Of a DNA stretch of 47,201 nt, positions 23,428-32,658 are shown piece after piece; position 1 is the first letter of the stretch, and each line of letters opens with the position of its first letter. Source of the stretch: Spirulina sp. CCY15215 (GTDB taxonomy: Bacteria; Cyanobacteriota; Cyanobacteriia; Cyanobacteriales; Spirulinaceae); assembly GCF_016888125.1 (NCBI RefSeq), contig NZ_JACSWA010000530.1, positions 1 through 47,201 on the forward strand. The letters run 5' to 3'. The notes under the pieces are model-generated. The model was not told the DNA's origin, made no database searches, and saw only the letters and a list, made by a program, of their open reading frames with translations. Position numbers and translations under genes: made by a program.

Positions 23428-24147
23428 TCATATTTGCCGATTTTGCCAATATTGACGTAAAAATGAATCTGCCGCTAAATAGGACTCTGGTGTACCAATA
23501 TCAATAAAGATATCATCTCCGATCACTCCGTATAAATCCGAACCGACTAGCTGGGGAAAAATATCTTTCTCGATTGACCAAGGAATTTTTCCCGAAGGAC
23601 AAGAAAAATTATCTTTTGTGAGTAAATAAACTCCCGCATTGATTAATCCTGTCTTAATAGTTTGCGATTTTTCATAAAAACCAACGATCGCATTATTTTC
23701 GTTAATCTTCACGCTACCATAGCGATCGCTATTCTCAACTTTAGCCAGCCAGATCGCTGCCTTTGCTTGGTAGCGATCGCGGATTTCCATAAGCTGTTGT
23801 AATTCAAATTGACATAATGAATCTCCATTCAGCACTAAAAAAGATTGCCCTTGAATGTAAGGTAAAGCATATTGAATTGCACCACCTGTCCCTAAAGGTT
23901 CAGATTCGCGAACATAAACAATATCTAAATTCCACTGACAACCATCACCAAAATAAGATTGTATTTGTTCCCCCAGATAGCCAATACTTAAAATAATGCG
24001 GCGAACTCCGACTCGATATAGTTCTAGCAGAATCCACTCGAGAAAGGGTCGTCCTCTAACCAAAGCCATTGGTTTCGGGCGATCGCTAACAACAGATCTG
24101 AGACGGGAGCCAAAACCTCCCGTTAATACTACGGTTTCCAACTCCAT
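23428..24147 (-). CDS. hddC: Sugar-1-phosphate nucleotidyltransferase, HddC-like
   Basis: A nucleotidyltransferase of 239 residues of the NTP_transferase family. The signature is LTGGFGSRLR followed by DRPKPMALVRGRPFLEW. The metal-binding Asp lies in VLNGDSLCQF. ESEPLGTGGAIQYAL and KTGLINAGVYLL complete the sugar-nucleotide site, and the second Asp is in FIDIGTPESY. This set matches HddC, which makes GDP-D-glycero-alpha-D-manno-heptose from the heptose 1-phosphate. With GmhA- and HddA-like genes in the same locus it supports GDP- rather than ADP-activated heptose. GmhB, the phosphatase between HddA and HddC, is absent from the window. The ATG overlaps the DUF1997 stop by 19 nt. The nucleotide (GDP versus UDP/CDP/dTDP) is inferred. 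Confidence 0.8.
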   Translation of the reverse strand: MELETVVLTGGFGSRLRSVVSDRPKPMALVRGRPFLEWILLELYRVGVRRIILSIGYLGEQIQSYFGDGCQWNLDIVYVRESEPLGTGGAIQYALPYIQGQSFLVLNGDSLCQFELQQLMEIRDRYQAKAAIWLAKVENSDRYGSVKINENNAIVGFYEKSQTIKTGLINAGVYLLTKDNFSCPSGKIPWSIEKDIFPQLVGSDLYGVIGDDIFIDIGTPESYLAADSFLRQYWQNRQI

Positions 24148-24734
24148 ACTAAATCTTCGCCAGTTGACTTTTGATTCTTAATAGTATCATCAAGGATTAA
24201 CTCTTCTCCTTTTGCCCATTGGTGATAATCTGCTAAAAGATGAGAGAGAAGACGTTGTTTAATTCTCAATAAAACATTTTTTGCTAAACTTTGACCGGCG
24301 GTTTCCAGTAGAGATTTAGGGGTTAATGAGAACAGTTGCGGAAGTTCAACATTAACTTCTACAAAAGCCTCTCCTTTAAGATAAGTTTTTCCTTCTTTTT
24401 GGAGAATAGAAAGCAAGCCATTGACTTTAAGAGAAAAGCGAGCATTAATGTAATTCACTCCCCGTATTTCAGAAGATTCTGACTGTAAATAAACAGTGCC
24501 TCGACTACTCGACCAAACTTTAAGAACAACTGTAGGCTGAAAATGGTAGAGGTTTAAAAGATTGAGGGGACGCATTTTCAAGCGATAGCGATCGCCTCCC
24601 AAAGTTTCCATCAATTTCGGATCTGCGATCGCACTAACTAAACGCTGGGGTTGACGGAGATAGTGTTGGATGGGAACAGATTCTTGTTCTACTAGAATTG
24701 TAATGGGTTCGGAAACCGCCAAACAGATTTTCAT
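24129..24734 (-). CDS. DUF1997 family protein
   Basis: A protein of 201 residues of the DUF1997 type found in cyanobacteria and plastids. Conserved stretches include VPIQHYLRQPQRLV, then RLKMRPLNLLNLYHFQPTVVLKV and FSLKVNGLLSILQKEGKTYLKGEAFVEVNV. It has no obvious catalytic motif, membrane segment or signal. Its 3' end overlaps the HddC-like gene by 19 nt, so the polysaccharide operon may borrow the promoter of this conserved gene. Its biochemical role is unknown, and the neighbours probably reflect insertion beside it rather than shared function. Confidence 0.75.
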   Translation of the reverse strand: MKICLAVSEPITILVEQESVPIQHYLRQPQRLVSAIADPKLMETLGGDRYRLKMRPLNLLNLYHFQPTVVLKVWSSSRGTVYLQSESSEIRGVNYINARFSLKVNGLLSILQKEGKTYLKGEAFVEVNVELPQLFSLTPKSLLETAGQSLAKNVLLRIKQRLLSHLLADYHQWAKGEELILDDTIKNQKSTGEDLVWSWKP

Positions 24735-24793
24735 AAGACGGGAAAAATTAAAATTTTATTAATCTTTTTGATTTTACAGGAAATTGGTTGTGG

Positions 24794-26449
24794 TTATTGA
24801 TTATGGTTTCCCATTTCTAAAATAATCTGCCAATCTGCTAATGTTGTTCCCTGAGTCTGTTGCAAGTCGGTTAAAGTATTCAGATATTCTACACGCCTGC
24901 GAATTTCTTCATTACGAGCGTCGAGCAAATCTTGTTGAGCCTGTTGAAGTTGAAAGTTATCGCTTTTTCCCGCTTTTACCAGGGCTTCTTGGGCTTCTAA
25001 TTTTCCCTCGGCGAGTTTGACTTCCTCCTGCGCGAATTGTATTTGCTGAAATTGTACCTCAATATCCCGAAGGCGATCGCTAATTTCTGTCTGAATCGTT
25101 TCTTCGAGTTGTGCTAAATTGTTTTGACTTTGGAGCAAGACTTGTAGTAATTCTGCTAAATAATTCGGTTGATTAGCAAAGGTGACTTCACGAATTTTTT
25201 CTGGGTCTAATTCGATTAGTTTTTCTGTTTCTTGGCGAATATTTTCTGTAGCGACAATTTTCAGATCGCGATCAATTCCCAATTGATTTAAGAGTGCCAA
25301 GCGTGAAGATTTAACAGCATTCTCTGCTTCCAGTAATTGCCCTTGAAAATGTGTTGCGGTTTGCAAGTGTTTTTTGGCTATTTCAAGAGCGGCGCGAGTA
25401 TTTTTAACTTGTTCTTGTTGCGTTAATAGGATACGGTAAAGTTTGATGGAGGTGGTAATTTTATCGATGAGAGTATTTTGTAAATTCAAAATATTAATAT
25501 TTTTTTGCAGTCTCGCAATATCTAAATCACTTTTCGCGATCGCCCCTCCAGCATCGCGCGGCTGGGGTTGGGCTAATCTTAAATTGACTCGTTGGCGTAA
25601 AGAATCTTCATTAGTTTGAGTATTAGATGGCGATCGCAATTGACTCAACCAACTCAATTGCAATTGCTCTCTTGTGGGCATTAATAAGGAAATTCCCGCA
25701 CCCAATTCAATGCGATTTTGACGATCTGGAATTGCCTGATTTGTTCCGGCTTCATTAGTTCTTCTCGCCAAAACTGGCTCAACTTGGGGGCGAAATTCTG
25801 CTTTCTGCACAATGCGATCGAGATAAGCATTTTTAATCTCGGTATTGTTGGCAACAGTTAAATAAACAATATCTTCTAGATTAAAAGGAATATTAGCAGC
25901 ATCTGATCTTAAAAGTGTCGTGGTTTGAGTGGATTTCTGCTCTGAATTTGTTGTTGAAATTGTTTGGGGTATTGGGGATTTCTGTTTGGAAGAAGACTCT
26001 CGCGATCGCCCAGTTTGTTCTCTAGAAACCTGCTTACTTCCTTGTGAGGAATTCCGAGAAGAAGAACGGAAATTACTGCGATCGGGTAACTGAAATAACT
26101 GGAAACTAGGACCGCGATCGCCCAATTTCCCTAGTTTTTCGGCTTTCTGAGAAGATTGAGGAGAAGAAGAAATAACTTTGGGATCGTCGCGATCGGGAAT
26201 AGGTTCGAGAGTTGGAGTTTCGAGAAGGGAATCTTTTGCGGGAGTCGATGCTTTAAAGAAAGCATTTAAAAGATTTCCTTTGCTTTCCTCACCCGCTACA
26301 GATTGATTTGTGTTTCCACTGGCGATCGCTAAAGCAGCTAAGGTTCCCAGGACAGCAAAAAGTGTCGAACTGCCATTTCGCAATACAATAACGAGCAAAG
26401 AACGGAAAGAAGGGAAAGGCGATCGGGGAAATCTAGGTTTTTCTGTCAT
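24794..26449 (-). CDS. TolC-family outer membrane efflux-like protein
   Basis: A protein of 551 residues. An N-terminal hydrophobic segment (STLFAVLGTLAALAIASG) is followed by ~130 residues rich in Ser, Gln, Pro and charged residues. From about residue 190 the TolC pattern begins with FNLEDIVYLTVANNTEIKNAYLDRI. Long amphipathic helices follow (IARLQKNINILNLQNTLI; QEQVKNTRAALEIAKKHLQTA), then FQLQQAQQDLLDARNEE, which match TolC coiled-coil helices. Such proteins form trimeric outer-membrane exit channels, or in cyanobacteria accessory periplasmic parts. The disordered N-terminal insert is unusual and may be a periplasmic linker. It lies between ctaB and the DUF1997 gene. It is possibly the outer exit for the Wzm/Wzt product, but that link is weak. 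Confidence 0.75.
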   Translation of the reverse strand: MTEKPRFPRSPFPSFRSLLVIVLRNGSSTLFAVLGTLAALAIASGNTNQSVAGEESKGNLLNAFFKASTPAKDSLLETPTLEPIPDRDDPKVISSSPQSSQKAEKLGKLGDRGPSFQLFQLPDRSNFRSSSRNSSQGSKQVSREQTGRSRESSSKQKSPIPQTISTTNSEQKSTQTTTLLRSDAANIPFNLEDIVYLTVANNTEIKNAYLDRIVQKAEFRPQVEPVLARRTNEAGTNQAIPDRQNRIELGAGISLLMPTREQLQLSWLSQLRSPSNTQTNEDSLRQRVNLRLAQPQPRDAGGAIAKSDLDIARLQKNINILNLQNTLIDKITTSIKLYRILLTQQEQVKNTRAALEIAKKHLQTATHFQGQLLEAENAVKSSRLALLNQLGIDRDLKIVATENIRQETEKLIELDPEKIREVTFANQPNYLAELLQVLLQSQNNLAQLEETIQTEISDRLRDIEVQFQQIQFAQEEVKLAEGKLEAQEALVKAGKSDNFQLQQAQQDLLDARNEEIRRRVEYLNTLTDLQQTQGTTLADWQIILEMGNHNQ

Positions 26450-26586
26450 CTATCTTTTCTGTCTTTTCAATCACAGCAAGTTAACTTTAGCAAAAGATTT
26501 TGGGATCGGGCAAATTAAATCCTAAAATTCCATCTCGAACGATCAAAACTACTAAAATATCTTTAAGAACTAATGCACTCAATCAA

Positions 26587-26616
26587 GAAAAAAACGCAAA
26601 GATATTCTCTCTGCGT
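26587..26616 (-). terminator. Rho-independent terminator after ctaB
   Basis: Read on the minus strand, acgcagagagaatatctttgcgt folds into a nine-pair stem, with one G-T pair, and is followed by a run of seven T. It lies 28 nt beyond the ctaB stop and would end the ctaEAB transcript. Confidence 0.75.
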
Positions 26617-26644
26617 CTTCCGTATTCTTGTGGTGAATCAAAAC

Positions 26645-27553
26645 TTAGCTCAGAAATAAACAATCCACAACCATTCCCGCACATAAAAGCATCATGTAGA
26701 GAATGGAATATTTAAAGAGAGATTTTGCCAGAATTTTATCCGAGGGATTTTGTTTGAGTTGCCAGGCTTTGCGTACAAAAATAGCATTAAGAATCACCGC
26801 GATCGCGCCGTAAATCCAGCCCAAAACACCCAAAGGGTAAATTAATAAGAAGGTAAAAGGAACAACCGCTAAAGTATAAAGCCAAATTTGCCTTACAGTT
26901 TCTTCTTCCCCTTCAATAACCGGTAACATGGGAATATTAACTTGCGCGTAGTCATCCCGAATCATTAACGCTAATGCCCAAAAATGAGGCGGAGTCCAAA
27001 GGAAAATAATCGCAAAAAGTAACCAGGGAGCCCAACTTAAACCCCCCGTTACTGCTGCCCAACCCACTAAAGGAGGAATCGATCCGGCTGCCCCACCAAT
27101 GACAATATTATGAACCGTCGATCGCTTCAAAAAGCGAGTATAAACTATCATATAAAACCCAATACCAGACATGGCTAAAAAGGCACTGGCCAAATTAGCA
27201 AACAATGCTAACAAAGAGAAAGATAAAGAGCCTAAAATAATAGCAAAGATGAGGGCGTGATGGGGTTGAACTCGACCGGCTGGAATGGGACGCTTGCGAG
27301 TTCGTAACATTTCGTAGTCGATATCGCGATCGTAAACACAATTAAAAGTTTGAGCAGAAGCGGCGGCTAAAGTTCCTCCCAGCAGGACAATTAACAGTAA
27401 AATAGGATCGATATTTCCTTGAGAAGCAATCCAGATGGAAGCGGCTGTTGTAATCAACAACAGGGGAATGATGCGAGGTTTTGTTAGTTGAATATAACTT
27501 TGCAGAACTTCTCGAAAGTTCTCATGTTGAGAAGGTAAACTTGTTCCTAACAT
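26645..27553 (-). CDS. ctaB: Protoheme IX farnesyltransferase (heme O synthase)
   Basis: A UbiA-family prenyltransferase of 302 residues. It transfers farnesyl from farnesyl diphosphate to the vinyl group of heme b, giving heme O for the aa3 oxidase. The first Asp-rich motif is NCVYDRDIDYEMLRTRKRPIP and the second is LALMIRDDYAQVNIPML. About eight hydrophobic segments place it in the membrane. LQSYIQLTKPRIIPLLLITT is the standard family start. It is encoded 79 bp downstream of ctaA and followed by a clear terminator, so the two form one unit. All expected motifs are present. Confidence 0.95.
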   Translation of the reverse strand: MLGTSLPSQHENFREVLQSYIQLTKPRIIPLLLITTAASIWIASQGNIDPILLLIVLLGGTLAAASAQTFNCVYDRDIDYEMLRTRKRPIPAGRVQPHHALIFAIILGSLSFSLLALFANLASAFLAMSGIGFYMIVYTRFLKRSTVHNIVIGGAAGSIPPLVGWAAVTGGLSWAPWLLFAIIFLWTPPHFWALALMIRDDYAQVNIPMLPVIEGEEETVRQIWLYTLAVVPFTFLLIYPLGVLGWIYGAIAVILNAIFVRKAWQLKQNPSDKILAKSLFKYSILYMMLLCAGMVVDCLFLS

Positions 27554-27597
27554 ATTAATTCCCTAAATAAATGACGTGCAAGGTGAGAAAAAAGTTT

Positions 27598-27636
27598 TTA
27601 GCGGGCATTGTCCTAGATGGGTTTCTGTCCCGCTAA
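27598..27636 (-). terminator. Hairpin at the ctaA 3' end
   Basis: On the minus strand ttagcggg pairs with cccgctaa across a 23-nt loop, and aaacttttttct follows. The first arm includes the ctaA stop codon. It may act as a weak terminator or attenuator between ctaA and ctaB. Confidence 0.4.
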
Positions 27637-28544
27637 GGGAATGATTGAGATTGAGTTACATTTCGGCGTGCTAATACGGAAAACATGACCAAAACCCCGA
27701 GTAATGCTGCCCCGATCGCCTGATGGGAAATAGTCAAGATTTCTACTTGCAACCGAAAGCGATAGGTAGCCACTCCCAACAGAATTTGCAGCAAGACTAA
27801 TAAGGCCGCAGAATTGGCCAGAATTCGTAGGGTGGGATGGAGTGCTGGAGTGCGCCAAGCGAAAATAATAACAGCTAATGTGCTAAGAGTGGCGGGAATG
27901 ACTCCGATCAGGTGGCTGTTCATAACGGCGCAAAGGTGCGAACCCCATAAACACTGATGTAATGCCCATTGAGAGGCGACTAATGCCCCTAGTAAACTTT
28001 GCAGGTAAATGGCGATCGCGGCGGTTAGACCCAAACCAGAGAGATATTTTCCGGTTCCTGTTGCGTTATAGGGCATCAAGGCGGCACCGATCGCCAATAG
28101 AGTACAGAAGAAGAGTAAAGCGGTTCCCAAATGGGCGGTGACAATATCAAATCGTAGGAGTTCCGTTACCGTCAGTCCCCCGAGAATACCTTGAACGAGG
28201 ATCGACCCCAGGGCAAATGTTGCAGCGTAAGGCAACCAGGGAGGCAGTTGCGATCGCCACCACCAGGACAAACCCGCTAAGGCGATCGCGCTAAACCCAA
28301 CAAGGGCTGCGTCTAAGCGATGAAACCACTCTAAAAATACCCGGATGTTCATCTGTTCAAAGGGCAAAAATTGTCCGTAACAGAGGGGCCAGTCAGGGCA
28401 GGCGAGGCCAGCATTCATCACCCGCGTGGTACTCCCCACCGCCATCAATAAAAAGGTAGCGATGGCGATTTTCCAGACCAAGCGGCGAATTTGCACTTGA
28501 GGGGAAAGCGGTGCGATCGATGGTTTAAGAACTGATTCGGTCAT
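27633..28544 (-). CDS. ctaA: Heme A synthase (COX15/CtaA family)
   Basis: A membrane monooxygenase of 303 residues that oxidises the C8 methyl of heme O to the formyl group of heme A. The sequence shows VGSTTRVMNAGLACPDWPLCYGQFLP, the first conserved block with the paired cysteines, then EWFHRLDAALVG with a heme-ligand histidine, VTAHLGTALLFFCTLL, GSHLCAVMNSHLIGV and LTISHQAIGAALLG with the remaining histidines. Eight hydrophobic segments are expected. It is transcribed with ctaB. The stop is TAG at 27633, inside a hairpin. Confidence 0.95.
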   Translation of the reverse strand: MTESVLKPSIAPLSPQVQIRRLVWKIAIATFLLMAVGSTTRVMNAGLACPDWPLCYGQFLPFEQMNIRVFLEWFHRLDAALVGFSAIALAGLSWWWRSQLPPWLPYAATFALGSILVQGILGGLTVTELLRFDIVTAHLGTALLFFCTLLAIGAALMPYNATGTGKYLSGLGLTAAIAIYLQSLLGALVASQWALHQCLWGSHLCAVMNSHLIGVIPATLSTLAVIIFAWRTPALHPTLRILANSAALLVLLQILLGVATYRFRLQVEILTISHQAIGAALLGVLVMFSVLARRNVTQSQSFP

Positions 28545-28802
28545 GAGCCTTTTTCACTTTAAATTCATCAATTAAAGAGTGATCGCTAAGGAAATTTCAG
28601 CAATTGCTAGATTGACTTTAAGTATTCTTCAGATTGCCTGTGGCAAACATTAAAAAAAGTTTACAAAAAGATTAAAACATAATTAAGGACTTGCCGCGAT
28701 CGCCAAAAACAAAAGATTGGCTAAAAAGGAAAAAGAGAGAAACAATAAAAATGTCCCTCTCGCTACAGAAAATCCTCTATTTAGGTTGGATTTTGGGCAA
28801 TC

Positions 28803-29408
28803 TTAAAAGAGTGTCAAAATATACAAAAGGGAAAAAAGAATGATCCAAATAACATCGACAAAGTGCCAATAAATTTCCGCCATTTCGACTCCGGTGTGTT
28901 TGTTGGCGTGGTAATGACCGGGACGGCGCGATCGCCAAACAACACCTAAAATGAGCATAATGCCGATAAAAACGTGCAAACCGTGGAATCCGGTCATGAT
29001 ATAAAAACAGTTAGAAAAGACGTTTTCTGTCAAACCATATCCTAATGTTAAATACTCATAAACCTGACCGCCGAGGAAAATTGCCCCCATTACAGCCGTA
29101 ATACCATACCATAAACGCATTCCAGGGATATCATTGTTTTTAACCGCCGTATCGCCGCGATGAATGACAAAACTACTGGAAACTAAGATAATGGTGTTAA
29201 TGGTGGGAAGCAAAAGTTCTACTTCTGTTCCTTCGGGAGGCCAAGTTGAATGAGATGAACGGTAAATAAGATAAGAGACAAATAAGGCCGCAAACATTAA
29301 AGATTCAGAAATCAGGAAAACCAGCAGCCCGAAAGTTCTAAAATCATGTTCTTCATGAGCGGCTTCTGGGGGCTTCGATCCGTTTACAGAGGTATTAATT
29401 GCTGTCAT
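28803..29408 (-). CDS. ctaE: Cytochrome c oxidase subunit III
   Basis: Subunit III of the aa3-type oxidase, 201 residues with about five membrane helices: FGLLVFLISESLMFAALFVSYLIYR, LPTINTIILVSSSFVIHRGD, YIMTGFHGLHVFIGIMLILGV and AEIYWHFVDVIWIILFSLLYILTLF. The conserved GFHGLHV and WHFVDVIWI motifs are present. It stabilises the catalytic core and does not bear redox centres. It normally follows ctaD directly; here a restriction-modification system of about 6.1 kb lies between them. A short tandem run tttttggttaggtttttggttag sits just before its start codon. Expression now requires its own promoter or read-through from mod. Confidence 0.94.
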   Translation of the reverse strand: MTAINTSVNGSKPPEAAHEEHDFRTFGLLVFLISESLMFAALFVSYLIYRSSHSTWPPEGTEVELLLPTINTIILVSSSFVIHRGDTAVKNNDIPGMRLWYGITAVMGAIFLGGQVYEYLTLGYGLTENVFSNCFYIMTGFHGLHVFIGIMLILGVVWRSRRPGHYHANKHTGVEMAEIYWHFVDVIWIILFSLLYILTLF

Positions 29409-29557
29409 ATTTTTGGTTAGGTTTTTGGTTAGTTAATTGAGTTATTAGTTAATCCTCTATTGGTGGTCATTGTACTTTATTTAGACTTTATGCTTGAGAA
29501 ATTTAGTAAATTATTAAGACTTTCTTCCATCTGGGTTGGAGTTTGGGATATTCTTTC

Positions 29558-32464
29558 TCAACTCTTCAGGTTGTCAACCACGTTAAACACTTTCATCACC
29601 TCATCCCCTAAATGATTAATCACTTTAACGGCGATGCGACCGGATTTGGGTTTATGGAAAGGGCGAGAAATGTCGCTGTAGAGGCTTTCCCAGGCTTCCG
29701 CATCGATTTCGGCTTTCAAGGTGGTTTTTAGGGATTTGTAGGGGTCGCTGGCTCCGAGAAAGTAGGCATGGCGCACGAAAAAGCTCTCTTCGTTATAGTC
29801 GGTATCGATGAACCAACAGGCGATCGCGTCGGCATTACTGGCGCGAATTTCTCCAGACTGGGGGTGAAATACATCTACGCCGTGGATTTTGATTGAAATT
29901 TGATTGTTTTCGATTTCGTTGATGTCGATATCGGGTTCGCCGAATATCACAAAAAGGTTGCCGGAGCCGGTATTTTTTAGAGTGTCGGCCATGTGCAGGT
30001 CGGCATTCATGCGGGCTTTGAGGACGGGAATGCGCCCGAGTTTGCTGAAGTCGGCGGATTGGGCATCGTAGTTAAAAGCGCAGGTGATGAGAACATCAAA
30101 TCCGGTTTCTCCGGCTTCTCGGGTGGCGGCTACGAGGTCGGGACGGGAGACGGTACCAAATTCGGGTCCGATGAAGATTCCGGCGCGTTTTTCGCTGTTA
30201 TTATCCTCTTCAAGATAGCGACCTTCGGCACAAATATAATTACCTGCCCATCCTGTGAGGCTGATAAAGTCGATTTTGTCTTCTTTGTGAGCTTGCTGCA
30301 CGCCGGAAACTTTTAGGGTGTCGAGAATAATGGTAGCGAAGTCGGTTTCTCCTGGGTTTCGGTCTGGGGTGATGTTGGGGTCGATAAGTTCGTCGTCTGA
30401 GTCGATCGCAAGGACGCGATGGGGTGACAAACTTTCGACGCTGAAGGGTCCGGCGACGCGGACGATCGCTTTATCTTCGTAGGGTTTGTCGTAGAGGTAT
30501 TCTCGATCTGCATTGGCGGCGATCGCCCCATCGATTTCTTTTTGTCTAGCGATACGTGCTTGCCAGAAGGATTTTAGGGGTTTCTCTGTCTCTTTTGGCC
30601 AGTCTTCGGGTTTTTCTCGGGGAATTTCCCATTCTAGGAGGGCATTGGCGGGGACTTCTTCGCCGGAAGGGAGTTTTACGATGCCGTTATCGGTGAATTT
30701 GATACTTTTGCCTTCTCTCCCTCCTGTGGTGACTTTGAAGGGGGTTTTATGACTGTTTAAGGCTGCGTTGAGGTCGGTTAATGCCTGTAGGATTTTCGGT
30801 TGATGTTGTTCCCAGATTGTATCGATTTCGGTGTTGTTGGCGATCGCTTTTAGGGTGATATGGGGGACTCTTTCGTACACGAATCCTTGGCGGATATTTT
30901 CGTGGGTGGGGGCATTGGAGACGATTTTGCGGTCTAATTCTGCTTCTTTTTGCTGTCCTGCGGGGGAGTCTTTCAGGAGGTAGTAGGGATAACGGGCTCC
31001 CATAATGCGCGATCGGGCCAGGGCGAGGGCGACTCGGGATGTATCGATGGTAATCCAACGCCGTCCCCATTGTTCGGCGACGTAGGCTGTGGTGCCCGAT
31101 CCGCAAGTTGGGTCTAAGACTAAATCGCCTGGGTCAGTGGTCATTAAAATACAGCGTTCGACTACTTTTGAAACCGTTTGAACAACATACATTTTATCTC
31201 TTTCAGCCGTTCCCATTGTGTCAGACCACATATTATTTAATGGGGTAGCAGCAAAATCATCTATGAATAGTCGGTAATTTATAAAAGATTTTGTAAGAAA
31301 TAACCTGTTCGCTTTTCCAAGTCTTAGAAGTCCATCTTGTGTGGTTTTCCAATGTTGATTAAGTTTATGAGATAAAGCTCTTCCTTCAAATTGAAAAATA
31401 AAGGGTTTAGTTGGCGCACCATCTGAAGTTAAAGGACTACCTAAAAAAAGGCGCGCATTTTCGGGAAGTAAAAGTTCATCATTATCACTTATAAATTTTG
31501 ATGAAGGAAGCACTTCTCCATTTTCTAAAATTACTGATTTATATCTTTTTCCTGAACCCTCACCATAAATTTTTGTTTCAAGAAGAGAGCGATATTTTAA
31601 ACAAGATTTATCTTTTGAAAACCAAACAATATAATCACAAATTAACGGGATAGAACCAGAATCAAAGCCTCCTGTTTTCTTAAATTGAATGATAGCAACA
31701 TGGTTTTCATCACCAAAAACCTCATCCATCAAAGCCCTAACCCGATGAACATTTTCATCCCCAATTTGCACAAAAATAGACCCACTTTCCGTTAACAAAT
31801 CCCTTGCCACCATCAACCGATCGCGCAGATAAGTCAAATAAGAATGAATCCCATCGCGCCAAGTATCCCGAAACGCCTTCACTTGCTCCGGTTCCCGCGT
31901 AATATGGTCTAGCTTGCCATCCTTGACATCCCGACTCGTGGTAGACCACTGAAAATTAGAATTAAACTTAATCCCATAAGGGGGATCCAGATAAATACAC
32001 TGTACCTTTCCCCGTAACCCTTCCCGCTCTGCCAAACTCGCCATCACCTGCAAACTATCCCCCAGAATCATCCGGTTTGACCAGTTAGCCTCATGCTGGT
32101 AAAACTCCGTCGCTGTAGCATCTTGGGGCAATCCGTCGAAAGTTGCAAACAAATCTAACTGTACTTCCTTTTGTTGTGCCTCGGTGCGCCGCATCAAGTC
32201 ATCAATTAACACTTTCGGATGCACCTTTTCTTGAATATAAAGGGGAGGCGCACTCACCACCAAAGACCAATCTCGAATATCCTTCCCTCGCCAAATCAAC
32301 TGAGGATCGAGGTCGGGGTTTCGCCGGTCGTAAGCCACCTGTATCGGGCTTTTCTCCTCATCTGCCATCACCGATTGATGTTCCGCAGTGGGAATATTCT
32401 TGCGTTTTGCTTCCTCGTGGGTCAAGGTTTTAACCTGTTTGGGTTGTTTAGTTTTGCGCGGCAT
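29558..32464 (-). CDS. mod: Type III restriction-modification DNA methyltransferase (Mod), long form
   Basis: A DNA amino-methyltransferase of 968 residues from the ATG at 32464, preceded by SD GGAG; a TTG four codons earlier is less likely. The catalytic motif IV is DPPYG at residues 160-164, and SAM-binding motif I, DPTCGSGTT, comes later at 451-459. This order marks the beta class used by type III systems. The middle (about 255-425) is the target-recognition region and is clearly more AT-rich than its flanks, a sign of module exchange. Residues beyond 500 are a long C-terminal extension, since Mod proteins are usually nearer 650 residues. It is encoded 182 bp after res on the same strand, opposite to the common mod-res order. 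It would methylate one strand of an unknown asymmetric site. Confidence 0.88.
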   Translation of the reverse strand: MPRKTKQPKQVKTLTHEEAKRKNIPTAEHQSVMADEEKSPIQVAYDRRNPDLDPQLIWRGKDIRDWSLVVSAPPLYIQEKVHPKVLIDDLMRRTEAQQKEVQLDLFATFDGLPQDATATEFYQHEANWSNRMILGDSLQVMASLAEREGLRGKVQCIYLDPPYGIKFNSNFQWSTTSRDVKDGKLDHITREPEQVKAFRDTWRDGIHSYLTYLRDRLMVARDLLTESGSIFVQIGDENVHRVRALMDEVFGDENHVAIIQFKKTGGFDSGSIPLICDYIVWFSKDKSCLKYRSLLETKIYGEGSGKRYKSVILENGEVLPSSKFISDNDELLLPENARLFLGSPLTSDGAPTKPFIFQFEGRALSHKLNQHWKTTQDGLLRLGKANRLFLTKSFINYRLFIDDFAATPLNNMWSDTMGTAERDKMYVVQTVSKVVERCILMTTDPGDLVLDPTCGSGTTAYVAEQWGRRWITIDTSRVALALARSRIMGARYPYYLLKDSPAGQQKEAELDRKIVSNAPTHENIRQGFVYERVPHITLKAIANNTEIDTIWEQHQPKILQALTDLNAALNSHKTPFKVTTGGREGKSIKFTDNGIVKLPSGEEVPANALLEWEIPREKPEDWPKETEKPLKSFWQARIARQKEIDGAIAANADREYLYDKPYEDKAIVRVAGPFSVESLSPHRVLAIDSDDELIDPNITPDRNPGETDFATIILDTLKVSGVQQAHKEDKIDFISLTGWAGNYICAEGRYLEEDNNSEKRAGIFIGPEFGTVSRPDLVAATREAGETGFDVLITCAFNYDAQSADFSKLGRIPVLKARMNADLHMADTLKNTGSGNLFVIFGEPDIDINEIENNQISIKIHGVDVFHPQSGEIRASNADAIACWFIDTDYNEESFFVRHAYFLGASDPYKSLKTTLKAEIDAEAWESLYSDISRPFHKPKSGRIAVKVINHLGDEVMKVFNVVDNLKS

Positions 32465-32534
32465 TTGTTTCTCCAAAAATTGGCGTTAATTTATTTAACC
32501 CGAGTTGCTGATTACAAATATTAAGTGTTTCGAT

Positions 32535-32647
32535 CCCCCTAAATCCCCCTTAAAAAGGGGGACTTCCGGATTCTCCCCCTTTAATAAGAAGGGACTTCCA
32601 GATTCTCCCCCTTTAATAAGAAGGGACTTCCAGATTCTCCCCCTTTA
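32535..32647. repeat. 32-bp tandem repeat array between res and mod
   Basis: Three copies of a core reading ggacttccagattctcccc (the first with one change, ccg for cca) start at 32560, 32592 and 32624, a period of 32 bp. A ccccctta..aaggggg palindrome precedes them. The reverse complement of this 19-mer is the core of the array at the right end of the window. Confidence 0.9.
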
Positions 32648-32658
32648 AGCTCTCACCA

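Noticed and set aside
29409-29557. Promoter for ctaE
   Set aside because: A tacaat box can be found on the minus strand but no matching -35 at proper spacing, so I did not list it.
30747-31106. 119-residue Arg/Pro-rich open frame inside mod
   Set aside because: It is an alternative frame of the methyltransferase gene, with composition typical of a shadow frame.
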